The position numbers and the translations under genes are program-made. A stretch of DNA of 64,000 nt, taken from the NCBI RefSeq assembly GCF_017353175.1, contig NZ_JAFMYW010000001.1, positions 558,001-622,000 on the forward strand, written 5' to 3'. Origin of the DNA: Fibrella forsythiae (lineage in GTDB: Bacteria > Bacteroidota > Bacteroidia > Cytophagales > Spirosomataceae). A model generated the notes under the pieces. The model did no database searches. It was not told where the DNA came from and saw nothing but the letters and a program-made list of their open reading frames with translations. Below, piece after piece: positions 25,570 through 33,387 of the stretch. How positions within the stretch are numbered: position 1 is the first letter of the stretch; every line of letters begins with the position of its first letter.

Positions 25570-26436
25570 CTAGCTAATTTTGAAATGTGGCGGTGCATCA
25601 ATTACATTTTCGTTGTAGTAATTCTTTAACCATATAATCTTTGCCTGTATTTTATCCAACTCTTTCAATTTGCCCGAATCAGCTTCATTATTAATTTTAT
25701 TTTTTAAATCGTTCAGTTTACTTTCAATAACTAATTTGTGAGCAACTAAAATGTTTCCAACCCTTACTAACGCTCCGTCATTTTCAGCCATATTAGTTTG
25801 GGTAGACTTTATAACATACTTTAAATAATCTATATAAAAAACCCCGTCGCCATCTTCTTTAAGAAAAGTATCTGTGTGATAAATTACCCATGACAAGAAT
25901 TTAAAACTTTCGATTAAAGGCAAATTATCAATAATACTACTACTAAGTACAATTCTAGGATAAACAGCCATTTTCGACTCATTTATATATGCTTCTATCA
26001 GACCTTCGCCAACAGCAAAATTATTTTGAACTGAGCAATATTTATTAGAAACTCCACCCCTAATCAAAATATTCTTCTCCTTTAAGCAATGGTAAATAAA
26101 TTCTTGTATACGATCAATAATTATAAACAAGGCGTTAGCTGAATGAAGATTTCTAATTTTTTCGTCAATTTTTTTATCAAAAAATTCTAATGGTTTATAA
26201 TTAATTATTAATGAATCTGAAATAAAGACTACTTGAATTTCATAGAATAAATACAAATCAAATATTCCCTCTGAATACATTTTCTTAATGTCATCATTAT
26301 TCTGTCTTAAAAAAATCTTTTCATTATTTTTCATGAAGTTCAGAAAGTCATTAGCTGATTTATCATCAGAAATTTGTCCATTCAACTCTCTGTAGCCTAG
26401 CATATCGATGAAAAGCACCCATTGTTCCAGTTTCAT
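25570..26436 (-). CDS. Class III nucleotide-cyclase-like protein
   Basis: A 288-residue protein starting at the ATG at 26436 so that the catalytic block lies at the N-terminus. The order of motifs follows class III cyclases: F-I-D-M-L-G-Y at 9-15 (compare F-x-D-I-x-G-F, metal Asp), V-V-F-I-S-D-S-L-I-I at 69-78 (compare I-G-D-S-x-M), R-G-G-V-S at 126-130 (compare R-x-G-I-x-x-G) and G-E-G-L-I-E-A-Y with Y-P-R-I-V-L-S at 143-165 (compare G-x-x-V-N-x-A and I-x-x-S). Such stand-alone cyclase-like proteins occur in anti-phage signalling such as Pycsar. No adjacent effector on the same strand is seen. Very AT-rich. The fold call is moderate; the activity is inference. Confidence 0.5.
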   Translation of the reverse strand: MKLEQWVLFIDMLGYRELNGQISDDKSANDFLNFMKNNEKIFLRQNNDDIKKMYSEGIFDLYLFYEIQVVFISDSLIINYKPLEFFDKKIDEKIRNLHSANALFIIIDRIQEFIYHCLKEKNILIRGGVSNKYCSVQNNFAVGEGLIEAYINESKMAVYPRIVLSSSIIDNLPLIESFKFLSWVIYHTDTFLKEDGDGVFYIDYLKYVIKSTQTNMAENDGALVRVGNILVAHKLVIESKLNDLKNKINNEADSGKLKELDKIQAKIIWLKNYYNENVIDAPPHFKIS

Positions 26437-26680
26437 TATATTATGAGATAGTGGTTTGTAATCGAAGGAAGACGAATAGTATAGAATGCAAAATGGGTTG
26501 TAATCAACAATAATCAAGAATTGTCAATATTCCTTTTCTTCATTTCACCCATTTTCAGGGCTTACGCATATATACAATCTATGTAGTAATGATACTGACT
26601 CATTATCATCTCACACTACTAATCCATTAAACGGCAGACGTAGATGGTCGATGTACTGCTTTAGCGTCTAATTGTGACTT

Positions 26681-26711
26681 GTAGAAAAAGCCCCAGCGTT
26701 AACCGAGGCTC
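26681..26711 (-). terminator. Intrinsic terminator after the DUF2188 gene
   Basis: On the minus strand AGCCTCGG pairs with CTGGGGCT across a 6-base loop and is followed by TTTTTC. A nearly identical hairpin stands at 28504-28530 after the crystallin-side homing endonuclease gene, so the same terminator cassette has been used twice. Confidence 0.75.
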
Positions 26712-26758
26712 TTGAGTGTCCATGATGATGTAGACTATTAACTACCCTAAAAGGCGAC

Positions 26759-26992
26759 TTATCCTTTTGGCGGGTAGGGGTCATTGCCATAAGTCCATTC
26801 CGTTCGCCATTGGCTGTCGGCACCCTGTACACGAACTTGGGCATCGTGACCATTCTCGCCGGCACCATGTGCAGCATCAACCGCAACTTTTATCGCTTTG
26901 GCCTGGGTATCATATGGCCCGTAGTCTTTGCTATTGTAAATAACTTTCCATTTGTTACCAGAGGTAACAACATAATACACTACGCGAGCCAT
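26759..26992 (-). CDS. DUF2188-type small protein
   Basis: A 77-residue protein: V-V-Y-Y-V-V-T-S-G-N-K-W-K-V near the start, G-P-Y-D-T-Q-A-K-A-I-K-V-A-V-D-A-A in the middle and V-Q-G-A-D-S-Q-W-R at the C-terminus. This is the layout of DUF2188, in which a strand pair, a helix and a final strand make a small domain of unknown function. It stands alone with its own terminator downstream. The family occurs widely in bacteria and phages; its role is not established. Confidence 0.75.
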   Translation of the reverse strand: MARVVYYVVTSGNKWKVIYNSKDYGPYDTQAKAIKVAVDAAHGAGENGHDAQVRVQGADSQWRTEWTYGNDPYPPKG

Positions 26993-27170
26993 ATTATAAT
27001 TGGGTTTAAGAGTTAATGTGTAACGTTTACCAAATGCGATAAACGCTTACAAAGAAGCCCCTCCTATGTTTGCTATTCTAATGGTTTTTAGTGAATTGTG
27101 TAAGCGGTTAATTTCGGGTATAAAAAAACAAACCAGCAAAAGAACGGGGCGAAAGGGAGAGATAAGCAAA

Positions 27171-27518
27171 CTAAGCTCGGTCGATCATAGACAAGTCTGA
27201 GCTTATACGTTGCTTTAAGCTTGTTAATTGATCTGGCAATCTTCGTTTTGAGATAGCCGAGGCTCTAGGCTTGTTTGATTCCTTGTAGTCAGTAACAAGT
27301 CGGGAAGCCTCTTTATCAATTGTACTCCATAGCCTGCCTTCGACAAATTCATAATGCAAGCCTTTCTCTGTTTTGGAACCAACTAAGACAGATAAATCCA
27401 AAAGTAACTGGCTAATTGCTCTCAGGTTTAGGTCAAGCTCATAAAGTTGCTCTAGGCCAAATCTATCTATCTCCTTCTTTTTTTCCCTTATCGCCGCAAT
27501 CAATTCGCTTTCAGTCAT
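27171..27518 (-). CDS. Helical hypothetical protein
   Basis: A 115-residue, mostly helical, charged protein (starts MTESELIAAIREKKKEIDRF) from the ATG at 27518; a longer non-ATG start adds an unlikely N-terminus. No family is recognised. It stands alone between the DUF2188 gene and the crystallin gene. The region just upstream (about 27576-27608) resembles a segment near 22530 upstream of the paralogue pair. A small regulator or coiled-coil protein is possible. Confidence 0.5.
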   Translation of the reverse strand: MTESELIAAIREKKKEIDRFGLEQLYELDLNLRAISQLLLDLSVLVGSKTEKGLHYEFVEGRLWSTIDKEASRLVTDYKESNKPRASAISKRRLPDQLTSLKQRISSDLSMIDRA

Positions 27519-27644
27519 GAATACACACTTTGTATGGTTGAACACTTAAAAGGTTCTGCAACATAGATAGATACAGGGAGATTACCTACCGGACTGCACG
27601 GCGAGAACAGGTTAAAAGAGAGAGATTGGGATGTGTTTGCGCCG

Positions 27645-27678
27645 CATAAAAAAGGGCTTCGGTAGTAGCCGAAACCCC
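27645..27678 (-). terminator. Intrinsic terminator after the crystallin gene
   Basis: Minus strand: GGGTTTCGG and CCGAAGCCC pair (one G-U) around CTACTA, plus-strand span 27654-27677, followed by a run of T residues (27653-27647). It lies about 30 bp after the crystallin stop. Confidence 0.8.
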
Positions 27679-27708
27679 TGCTTCTATTAGGAGGTATATA
27701 TGTTACTT

Positions 27709-28305
27709 CTAATTTATAAACTCAGTACTCCTTACATTCAACATCTGACATCTCCCAGCAGGGTACTCTTTATTCGGATCCATATCGGCTACTTTTAGGT
27801 TTTGAGGACTGGCCGAATCGTAATAGGTTACTTTTATCTTCCTACTAGGGTGTTTATTATATAACCAGGAAGAATAGTTACCTCGTCCGCATGATGGGTC
27901 GTCCCTATGGTCTATTCCAGCGTAATTATAAGCTTCTTCTCCTGTCGGAGCAGATGGCTGCCTTACTATAGGTGCCGGTACCCCCACCCCGTAAAACGCT
28001 TTCCAAGAAGATATACTATCGTTTTTTATGCCTGCATCAACGACCCAGGGATAATCCCCCACTCCTAATCGTACTGGCCCCCAATCTTCGGGACCGTAAT
28101 CTCTGGCTGGATAAAATTCGAATTCACCTGCGTGAATCTTAAATGAGGAGATGTCGTCGCTCCAGTCATCCCCTAAAAAATCGTACCCCCCGGTTTCGTC
28201 GGATTGGTCACCTTTAAAATTTCTATCCTTGTAGACAGTTATACGAGGAGGGATTTGATTGCCTGGTGCTTCTTGTATTGCATTAACTGGTTTAGAACCG
28301 TCCAT
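27709..28305 (-). CDS. Beta/gamma-crystallin domain protein
   Basis: A 198-residue protein. Residues 22-105 form two Greek-key motifs: I-T-V-Y-K-D-R-N-F-K-G at 22-32 opens the first, with S-D-D-I-S-S-F before its end; the second carries N-D-S-I-S-S-W-K. The N/D-N/D-x-x-S/T-S pattern is the known calcium clamp of microbial beta/gamma-crystallins and is exact in the second motif. The C-terminal 90 residues are unrecognised and hold two cysteines. There is no clear signal peptide. Such domains bind calcium and stabilise extracellular or stress proteins, or inhibit peptidases. The gene stands alone with its own terminator in prophage cargo; its purpose is unknown. Confidence 0.75.
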   Translation of the reverse strand: MDGSKPVNAIQEAPGNQIPPRITVYKDRNFKGDQSDETGGYDFLGDDWSDDISSFKIHAGEFEFYPARDYGPEDWGPVRLGVGDYPWVVDAGIKNDSISSWKAFYGVGVPAPIVRQPSAPTGEEAYNYAGIDHRDDPSCGRGNYSSWLYNKHPSRKIKVTYYDSASPQNLKVADMDPNKEYPAGRCQMLNVRSTEFIN

Positions 28306-28503
28306 CTGCTTTTTATTTAAGGGAAAATTTACAGTCTGTTTGTTTTCGTATTCTGGTCGTTTTTTGCCCTTTCACGGCCCTTGAGTCAACACACATACAA
28401 TTCAAAACCTGATAGTGTCTGTTTCTAAGCATCTTACGTAGCCAATTGATTAAGCGGTAGTTAGAGGCAACTGATGTGTTGCTACTTCCGATAATCAATT
28501 CAC

Positions 28504-28530
28504 AAAAAAAGCCCCGGCGTTAACCGAGGC
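28504..28530 (-). terminator. Intrinsic terminator after the homing endonuclease gene
   Basis: Minus strand: GCCTCGG (28530-28524) pairs with CCGGGGC (28517-28511, one G-U) and is followed by seven T residues. The stem and loop nearly repeat the terminator at 26681-26711, including the loop TTAACG. Confidence 0.8.
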
Positions 28531-28566
28531 TTGAGCGTTCATCTTGATAGTAGAAAGGAAACCCCG

Positions 28567-29787
28567 TTAAATGGTAATGTGTGTCCAGTTTTTGCCGACA
28601 GCAATACTGTAAATTGCTCGCTCAGATACAGAGAACTTACGCGCAATATTTGAATTGGTTTCGCCAAGCAGAATTGACTGTTTTATGTCGCGCACCTGAT
28701 CTTCTGTCAATTTAGATCTGCCATGCCGACTACCCTTAGGGTTGCCCGGTGAAACATTGGTTTGGCTATTCCATCCCGTTACGTGGCCCCAAGTTCGACC
28801 GGCGGCAATATCCCTAATACAAGTCTCCTCTACACCAAACCTCTTCGCAATTTCAGTGAAGCGTTCGCCCGCCAATACACGACCCTTGATATTTACCACC
28901 TCACCTTCGGTTAGTATAGCAAGGTGGGAATCTGAACCGCTGGGCGTTCCTTTTTTTATGAATGGGACAAGTATTTGCTCTGCCTTACGCTTTTTGCGTT
29001 CTAAACAAATTGTAGCGTCTCTGTAAAGCCATGCTAGTACGGTCATGACTTGCGCTCTGCCTGACACACTTAGATCAACAATGCCCGGCGACCTAGGGTG
29101 AGGGTAAAAGGAGACTCCTACGTTACAGTAATCCTTTAAAACGTCTGCAAGGCGACCGATAAACGCCGTATTGCCTGTCGCCTTAACGTTACAATACTGG
29201 TTATTTTGAGGTACGTTATCTTTAAATGTAATACACCCATCTCCATCAATATAGCCGCGTACGAAGTGGTGAAGTAGTTCGTTTGGCATCCACTCGGGAA
29301 AGGTAAGCGTAAAGGTTTTGGCCCGGTGGCACCCTAACTCAGCCAGCCGACTGGCTAACCGCAAATTATTGAAGCAAAACTCTAAAAGGTTTTTTTTTGC
29401 TGCACGGATAGGATGTTCTGCCTCAAGTGCCTTGGCAAATGATTCTAATATATGGCGATCTTGATTTTGCAGTGCCAAGGAAACTTTGTACCTGTTTCTC
29501 TTGGCGTCAATAATTTCACCTTTTCCATTATATCCGTCCGCATACATAAAACCCAAATAATACGCCTTCACTTCTGTGTCAATTGTATCCAAGAAGCGAT
29601 CATTAATTTGATAAGTCCTTCCGTATTCAGATGTGTTGCGTAACACAATGTCCTGACCAAGCAAAAGGGTTCTAATGGTTAACACACCAAGCCGATACTT
29701 CTTAGCGAGGGTATTCAACCCTTCACCTGACTGGTATTCAAATACAATCTGAAGGATTTCTTCAGGTGTGAATATCCTCGGTTTCAT
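28567..29787 (-). CDS. LAGLIDADG homing endonuclease with helix-turn-helix tail
   Basis: A 406-residue protein with two LAGLIDADG motifs, Y-Y-L-G-F-M-Y-A-D-G (76-85) and F-V-R-G-Y-I-D-G-D-G (175-184), each ending in the acidic residue that binds the catalytic metal. It is therefore a single-chain, pseudo-dimeric enzyme. The N-terminal 45 residues and two C-terminal segments (I-A-K-R-F-G-V-E-E-T and I-A-R-K-F-S-V-S-E-R) are short helix-turn-helix repeats of the kind found in NUMOD-type DNA-binding tails. No intron or intein is visible around it, so it is free-standing. It has its own terminator and lies next to an HNH gene. It probably cuts a site in related phage genomes and helps spread its own segment. 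Confidence 0.85.
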   Translation of the reverse strand: MKPRIFTPEEILQIVFEYQSGEGLNTLAKKYRLGVLTIRTLLLGQDIVLRNTSEYGRTYQINDRFLDTIDTEVKAYYLGFMYADGYNGKGEIIDAKRNRYKVSLALQNQDRHILESFAKALEAEHPIRAAKKNLLEFCFNNLRLASRLAELGCHRAKTFTLTFPEWMPNELLHHFVRGYIDGDGCITFKDNVPQNNQYCNVKATGNTAFIGRLADVLKDYCNVGVSFYPHPRSPGIVDLSVSGRAQVMTVLAWLYRDATICLERKKRKAEQILVPFIKKGTPSGSDSHLAILTEGEVVNIKGRVLAGERFTEIAKRFGVEETCIRDIAAGRTWGHVTGWNSQTNVSPGNPKGSRHGRSKLTEDQVRDIKQSILLGETNSNIARKFSVSERAIYSIAVGKNWTHITI

Positions 29788-29843
29788 TTCTCTAAATTAT
29801 TAGGCCCCCGCCATTACAACGGGGGCATGTGGATTAGTTTTCG

Positions 29844-30359
29844 TTAATCAATATTATCGGGGCCCACCCAATACCGTTGGGCTTTCGCCCCGTGGGTATC
29901 GGTTCGCTGGTGGCACGTCGGGCAAAGCGTTCGCCCATTATCCACCCGCCAAAGCAACTCACACTCTGCCGCCTCTTCCAGGCTATTGATTCGGTAATTA
30001 TGAATAATTGCCGATAGTGGATAAATATGATCTACCTGTACGCGTTTAGTACTGCCACATTCCCGGCATCGCCAACGGCCGCGCCGTAGTACCGCCCGTC
30101 GCCAGTCAAGGTAAAGGGGCGTTGTTCTCAGTTTGGCGGTTAGTTCCTTGCGCCATTCGGGGTCGTAGTCAATCAGCACTACTCGAAAGACAACGGGAGC
30201 CTTAGACGGTGTTACCTGAACTGGCCTGTTGACCTTTTTCAAGGACTGTAGAACCTTGTTTACCTCCGACTCTGGCAGGTCTAGCCGTAGGGCAATTTCG
30301 CTGGCCGGTTCGCCGATCTGGTAGGCTTCACGAATGAGCCACTTTGTTGCTGCATCCAT
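29844..30359 (-). CDS. HNH endonuclease
   Basis: A 171-residue protein. C98 and C101 (C-R-E-C), D110-H111 in V-Q-V-D-H-I-Y-P-L, and C146-x-x-C149-H150 make a complete HNH zinc-finger nuclease. The N-terminal 45 residues look like a helix-turn-helix (E-I-A-L-R-L-D-L-P-E-S-E-V). The ATG directly follows the TAA of the YopX gene (TAAATG). HNH enzymes of this type often sit near regulatory or packaging genes in phages and nick or cut DNA. Here it belongs to the Xre/antirepressor/YopX block. The target is not inferable. Confidence 0.85.
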   Translation of the reverse strand: MDAATKWLIREAYQIGEPASEIALRLDLPESEVNKVLQSLKKVNRPVQVTPSKAPVVFRVVLIDYDPEWRKELTAKLRTTPLYLDWRRAVLRRGRWRCRECGSTKRVQVDHIYPLSAIIHNYRINSLEEAAECELLWRVDNGRTLCPTCHQRTDTHGAKAQRYWVGPDNID

Positions 30360-30719
30360 TTATAGCCCCCTTAATAAGTACGGATGCTCAAACCGATTCC
30401 CCACCAACACATCACCACTACTCAGATTATCGAAAGGTTGAAACTCATCGCTACTGCCTACCGGAAACAGACCAAAACAGCCGTTCTCAAAGCCAACGAT
30501 GTACAGGTAGGCAAAGCGTTCGCCTGTCTGTATATCGCGCGTTGACCACACGGTTATATCACCCTCATAGAGTTCTTTGCCGTTGCTATCGAATACGCCC
30601 GTAAACGCGGTAGCCTCAAAGATTATCGGGTCAGTCAGCATTCCGAAGTCCAGAAGCATATCTGGGACAAACGACAGCAGCCGCCTGTCCCAGATTCTGA
30701 TTTTAAGCAAGCGGCTCAT
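30360..30719 (-). CDS. YopX family protein
   Basis: A 119-residue protein with the YopX layout: I-R-I-W-D at the start, Q/E-x-T-x-F-T-G-[VL]-F-D-S-N-G-K-E-L-Y-E-G-D-I in the middle (about residues 36-55), and G-D-V-L-V-G-N-R-F-E-H-P near the end. YopX proteins are common in phages and prophages of Gram-positives and Bacteroidota, with no established biochemical role. It overlaps the end of the 121-residue upstream gene by 17 bp and is coupled to the HNH gene downstream. Confidence 0.85.
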   Translation of the reverse strand: MSRLLKIRIWDRRLLSFVPDMLLDFGMLTDPIIFEATAFTGVFDSNGKELYEGDITVWSTRDIQTGERFAYLYIVGFENGCFGLFPVGSSDEFQPFDNLSSGDVLVGNRFEHPYLLRGL

Positions 30720-31068
30720 AACGACGAGGGTTATTCAAGCCGTGTCTGACAGCGTGTAAAAGCCCCGTTACTTGTGAGAGTCGCTCCCATGTCCTTTCCA
30801 ATAAAAGAGACTCTATATCTCGTATGGTTGATAGGGTCACCGTTTTGTCGGAGGTGTCAGGCCATTTCTTTACCGCCTTTCGATAGCTATTCAGCGCATC
30901 AAGTAAAACGCTAAGGTCAGAACTGCCTACGGCGCTTTCATCATCGGGATCACGGTAGAAGCTCAAGCTCACAGGTAGGTCAATAGAAGCGGGCCGATAA
31001 TCGGGAGCAAACTGGATAACAGTGGTGCGAGTGACAATTTCCTCACCCGGTTTTTGTTCTTGATTCAT
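30703..31068 (-). CDS. Hypothetical protein of the regulatory block
   Basis: A 121-residue soluble protein without recognised motifs; mostly strand in the first half (T-T-V-I-Q-F-A-P-D-Y) and helix in the second. It begins 5 bp after the antirepressor stop and overlaps the YopX start, so it is co-transcribed with both. The function is unknown. Confidence 0.6.
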   Translation of the reverse strand: MNQEQKPGEEIVTRTTVIQFAPDYRPASIDLPVSLSFYRDPDDESAVGSSDLSVLLDALNSYRKAVKKWPDTSDKTVTLSTIRDIESLLLERTWERLSQVTGLLHAVRHGLNNPRRYEPLA

Positions 31069-31073
31069 GGTGC

Positions 31074-31901
31074 TTAGGATTGGGGGATAACTAGTTCCGC
31101 AGTAATCAACGCCAGTATTCTGTCAATAAACCCGTACCGTTCTATGGCATCGATCACGCTTTCGCCGGGATGCCGGGTCAGTTGCCAAGCATTCAGCCCG
31201 TAGACTGACTGCATCCGTTGATAAAGGAACCGGTACACCTCACTCGGTTGACAGTTCTGAATCCCGCAGTACTCATTGATGCGCCGGGTTATAAATTGCC
31301 GGGTCTGCCGAACATCGACTACCGGACTGCTAAAGGGAACGGGCAACTGTCGAGCCATCGGTTTTTTTACCCGAACCCCCGCCCGTATTTGGTCAATGTC
31401 AGACCGTAGTTGATCGATCTGCGATTGTTGGCCCGTCATTAACTGCGATTGCTGTTGCAGGATTTGCAGAAGCATTGGGTTAACGTCGGGCGTTGACGGG
31501 GCTTGATGGGTGGCTACGGCCTGATGAAACACGGTCCGGTAGACCTCAAACACTTCGCGCACCTTACGGGCAATGAAGTATTCGAGACAGCTTACCGAAA
31601 GTCGGTACACCTGTTCAGGTCTACCGCCGTTTGAGTTTTCCCCATTTTGGGGGGAAACCTGGCTCTCATCTCGTTTGCCATTTTGGGCGAATGAAATGTA
31701 GTCTTCGCCCTCAAAGAACTCTTTGCGAAGCGTCCGAACCGCCTTGTCTTTTCGGGAGTAAACAAGGGGCCAAACTTCATCCAGGTCAATGGGGAACTGC
31801 TCACCCGTAGCGGCTAACTGCTGAATCTTCTGGAAGTAATCTTTCAGCCCAGCCACTACCGACACGCCTTGCGCATCGGTAGTCAGTTGTAGCTTATCCA
31901 T
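31074..31901 (-). CDS. Phage antirepressor (AntA-like N-terminal domain)
   Basis: A 275-residue protein. Residues 38-125 match the AntA/antirepressor layout: D-L-D-E-V-W-P-L-V-Y-S-R-K-D-K-A, F-F-E-G-E-D-Y-I-S-F and Y-R-L-S-V-S-C-L-E-Y-F-I-A with V-R-E-V-F-E-V-Y-R. Residues 140-175 form a Gln-rich helix likely to oligomerise. The C-terminal domain (Y-C-G-I-Q-N-C-Q-P-S-E-V-Y) is a further helical module seen in phage antirepressors. Such proteins inactivate the prophage repressor and promote induction. It is in one transcript with a 177-residue gene and downstream of a palindromic operator and an Xre gene, a typical switch layout. Confidence 0.75.
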   Translation of the reverse strand: MDKLQLTTDAQGVSVVAGLKDYFQKIQQLAATGEQFPIDLDEVWPLVYSRKDKAVRTLRKEFFEGEDYISFAQNGKRDESQVSPQNGENSNGGRPEQVYRLSVSCLEYFIARKVREVFEVYRTVFHQAVATHQAPSTPDVNPMLLQILQQQSQLMTGQQSQIDQLRSDIDQIRAGVRVKKPMARQLPVPFSSPVVDVRQTRQFITRRINEYCGIQNCQPSEVYRFLYQRMQSVYGLNAWQLTRHPGESVIDAIERYGFIDRILALITAELVIPQS

Positions 31902-31903
31902 AC

Positions 31904-32437
31904 TTAGCCGCCGATAATAGCCTTGATTTGCTCAAGCATTACCTGCCGTTCGTATTCTTCAACCTCTTCGGGTTCTTTGATGCGCTTAGGTTCTGAAAGT
32001 CCCGCAACGGCATGCATATTACGAACGGCAATATTATGTAAGCCCGTCGTTAGGTCGGTCAGCATCTGGTCAATTCGCTCAATCTCGCTGAGTGTGCCGC
32101 CTGCCTCAACTAACCCCTCATTGGTACGGTTGCCAAGTGCATCTATCAGTATCCGGTAGAGCGTATTCTTACGCTCATTCAATGCCCACATAAGCGACAG
32201 CGAACTTGATAGGCTATACCCGTTGCCGCCAATTGACACATCTATGCTAAATGCGTGATGAGTAGAAGAAGGGTCGGGGAAATTAGGCCGGATAGGGTAG
32301 CCGCAGGGGTACTTATCTCGGAGGCTGCTAATAGCCTCTAGTTGGTCAAAATTGACCGTTTGCGTGTTTGTCGTGCCGTTTGCACAACTTGTATTTTGCG
32401 GCCTACCAGATGGGCCGTAGTTTTGCCTTGAGTTCAT
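31904..32437 (-). CDS. Hypothetical protein heading the antirepressor transcript
   Basis: A 177-residue soluble protein, first gene after the palindromic operator. The N-terminal 60 residues are polar and rich in N, S and P; residues 85-175 are helical with heptad-like L/I spacing (I-E-R-I-D-Q-M-L-T-D-L). No family is recognised. It ends 2 bp before the antirepressor ATG. It may be a helper of the antirepressor, by position only. Confidence 0.6.
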   Translation of the reverse strand: MNSRQNYGPSGRPQNTSCANGTTNTQTVNFDQLEAISSLRDKYPCGYPIRPNFPDPSSTHHAFSIDVSIGGNGYSLSSSLSLMWALNERKNTLYRILIDALGNRTNEGLVEAGGTLSEIERIDQMLTDLTTGLHNIAVRNMHAVAGLSEPKRIKEPEEVEEYERQVMLEQIKAIIGG

Positions 32438-32597
32438 GAGAACCTAGCGGTTTAAGTGAGTCAATCGCCCCGTTTATGCTCTCGCCGTCCAAAGTTTGAG
32501 CGTAGCGGGGTTTTCCATTTATAGACTAGCCAGTAGACTACTTTGCGAGGCAACCTCATCGGTACTGTGTCGCGTTTGCCGTTGGCTAAATCATAGA

Positions 32598-32636
32598 CAA
32601 ATATAAGCCAAATGACTGATATATCAGTCATTTGGC
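32598..32636 (-). promoter_or_regulatory. 30-bp perfect palindrome plus TATATTTG promoter box
   Basis: GCCAAATGACTGATA at 32607-32621 and its exact reverse complement at 32622-32636 form a 30-bp perfect palindrome with no spacer. Immediately downstream on the minus strand, TATATTTG at 32605-32598 matches the Bacteroidota -7 box TAnnTTTG exactly. The palindrome covers the space where RNA polymerase would contact upstream DNA, so a bound dimer would block the antirepressor transcript. The Xre protein encoded just upstream is the obvious candidate. Confidence 0.75.
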
Positions 32637-32651
32637 ATCAAAAAAATATTG

Positions 32652-32858
32652 TTATCCCAAGTTTATGTTTAAGTCTACTCCCAAGGCGTCGGCTATCTTT
32701 TTTAACGTATCAACGGTAAGGTTCTGCTTTCCCAACTCATAACCCCCAATGACAGAGCGAGTCAAGCCTAGTTTCTCGCCAAACTCCTTTTGTGTTAGCC
32801 CTTTCTTTATTCGGGCCGCCTTTATTCGTTGCCCTATTACTTGTTTTATATCTTCCAT
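32652..32858 (-). CDS. Xre-family helix-turn-helix regulator
   Basis: A 68-residue protein that is little more than an HTH_3 domain: I-G-Q-R-I-K-A-A-R-I-K-K-G-L-T-Q-K-E-F-G opens it, L-T-R-S-V-I-G-G-Y-E-L-G is the recognition helix region, and L-K-K-I-A-D-A-L-G closes it. I take the ATG at 32858. It ends 16 bp before the 30-bp palindrome that precedes the antirepressor operon, and is divergent from a plus-strand membrane gene. Control of that operon by binding the palindrome is a strong inference. Confidence 0.85.
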   Translation of the reverse strand: MEDIKQVIGQRIKAARIKKGLTQKEFGEKLGLTRSVIGGYELGKQNLTVDTLKKIADALGVDLNINLG

Positions 32859-32973
32859 TAGAGAGCTTAGTTCTATAGGCAAAGTTATCAAATAAGCGCA
32901 TTACGTTTAAAGTATATCGCAGATTGATAGTTGTTTTGTGGATTTATTTGGCACTTACTGTACTCCTTTTAAT

Positions 32974-33387
32974 ATGACCAGGGCGCTTAAAATTACGTCT
33001 TATGTAGTTGCTATTATATTGACCATAATCATAGCCGGATGGATTTTAGGTTACCGTTTGAGTCCGAACATCTGGAACTCAGAAACACCCGAAACCGAAC
33101 CCGATATACAACGGGACATAGTAATTACGGATGAGGTATTTAGAAAAGGCGGATTTGGGGCTGTCGGACTTCATGACTTTGAGGTTTACAACAAGTCAAA
33201 GTATCACACGTATAAAGACATCCCTGTCTTGATAAGCTATTCTGGCAGTTCTTGGACAGAGATATCACAATCAAGAGTCATTGTATACAAAACCTTTCCG
33301 CCTCAGAAGACGGTATATGTTAAAGACTTGAGTGGGGGTATTATAGATCAACAGGTAGAACACGGAGTTATAGTTCTAGATGAATAA
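32974..33387 (+). CDS. Single-pass membrane protein divergent from the Xre gene
   Basis: A 137-residue protein from the ATG at 32974, with one N-terminal membrane helix (V-V-A-I-I-L-T-I-I-I-A-G-W-I-L, about residues 10-25) and a soluble beta-rich domain of about 105 residues that would face the periplasm. No family is recognised. It shares a 115-bp divergent control region with the Xre gene and could be expressed in the lysogen. Exclusion or conversion functions are possible but not shown. Confidence 0.55.
   Translation: MTRALKITSYVVAIILTIIIAGWILGYRLSPNIWNSETPETEPDIQRDIVITDEVFRKGGFGAVGLHDFEVYNKSKYHTYKDIPVLISYSGSSWTEISQSRVIVYKTFPPQKTVYVKDLSGGIIDQQVEHGVIVLDE

Noticed and set aside
22528-27608. 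Similarity between 22528-22560 and 27576-27608 (GTGCA-x-TC-x-GGT-x-GGTAA type on the minus strand)
   Set aside because: About 30 bases with several mismatches and a gap; too weak to call a repeat or site without an alignment statistic.
28313-28498. A 61-codon minus-strand frame between the crystallin and homing endonuclease genes
   Set aside because: No motif, unusual composition, and it would lie between a terminator and the next gene without a promoter; possibly a decayed fragment.
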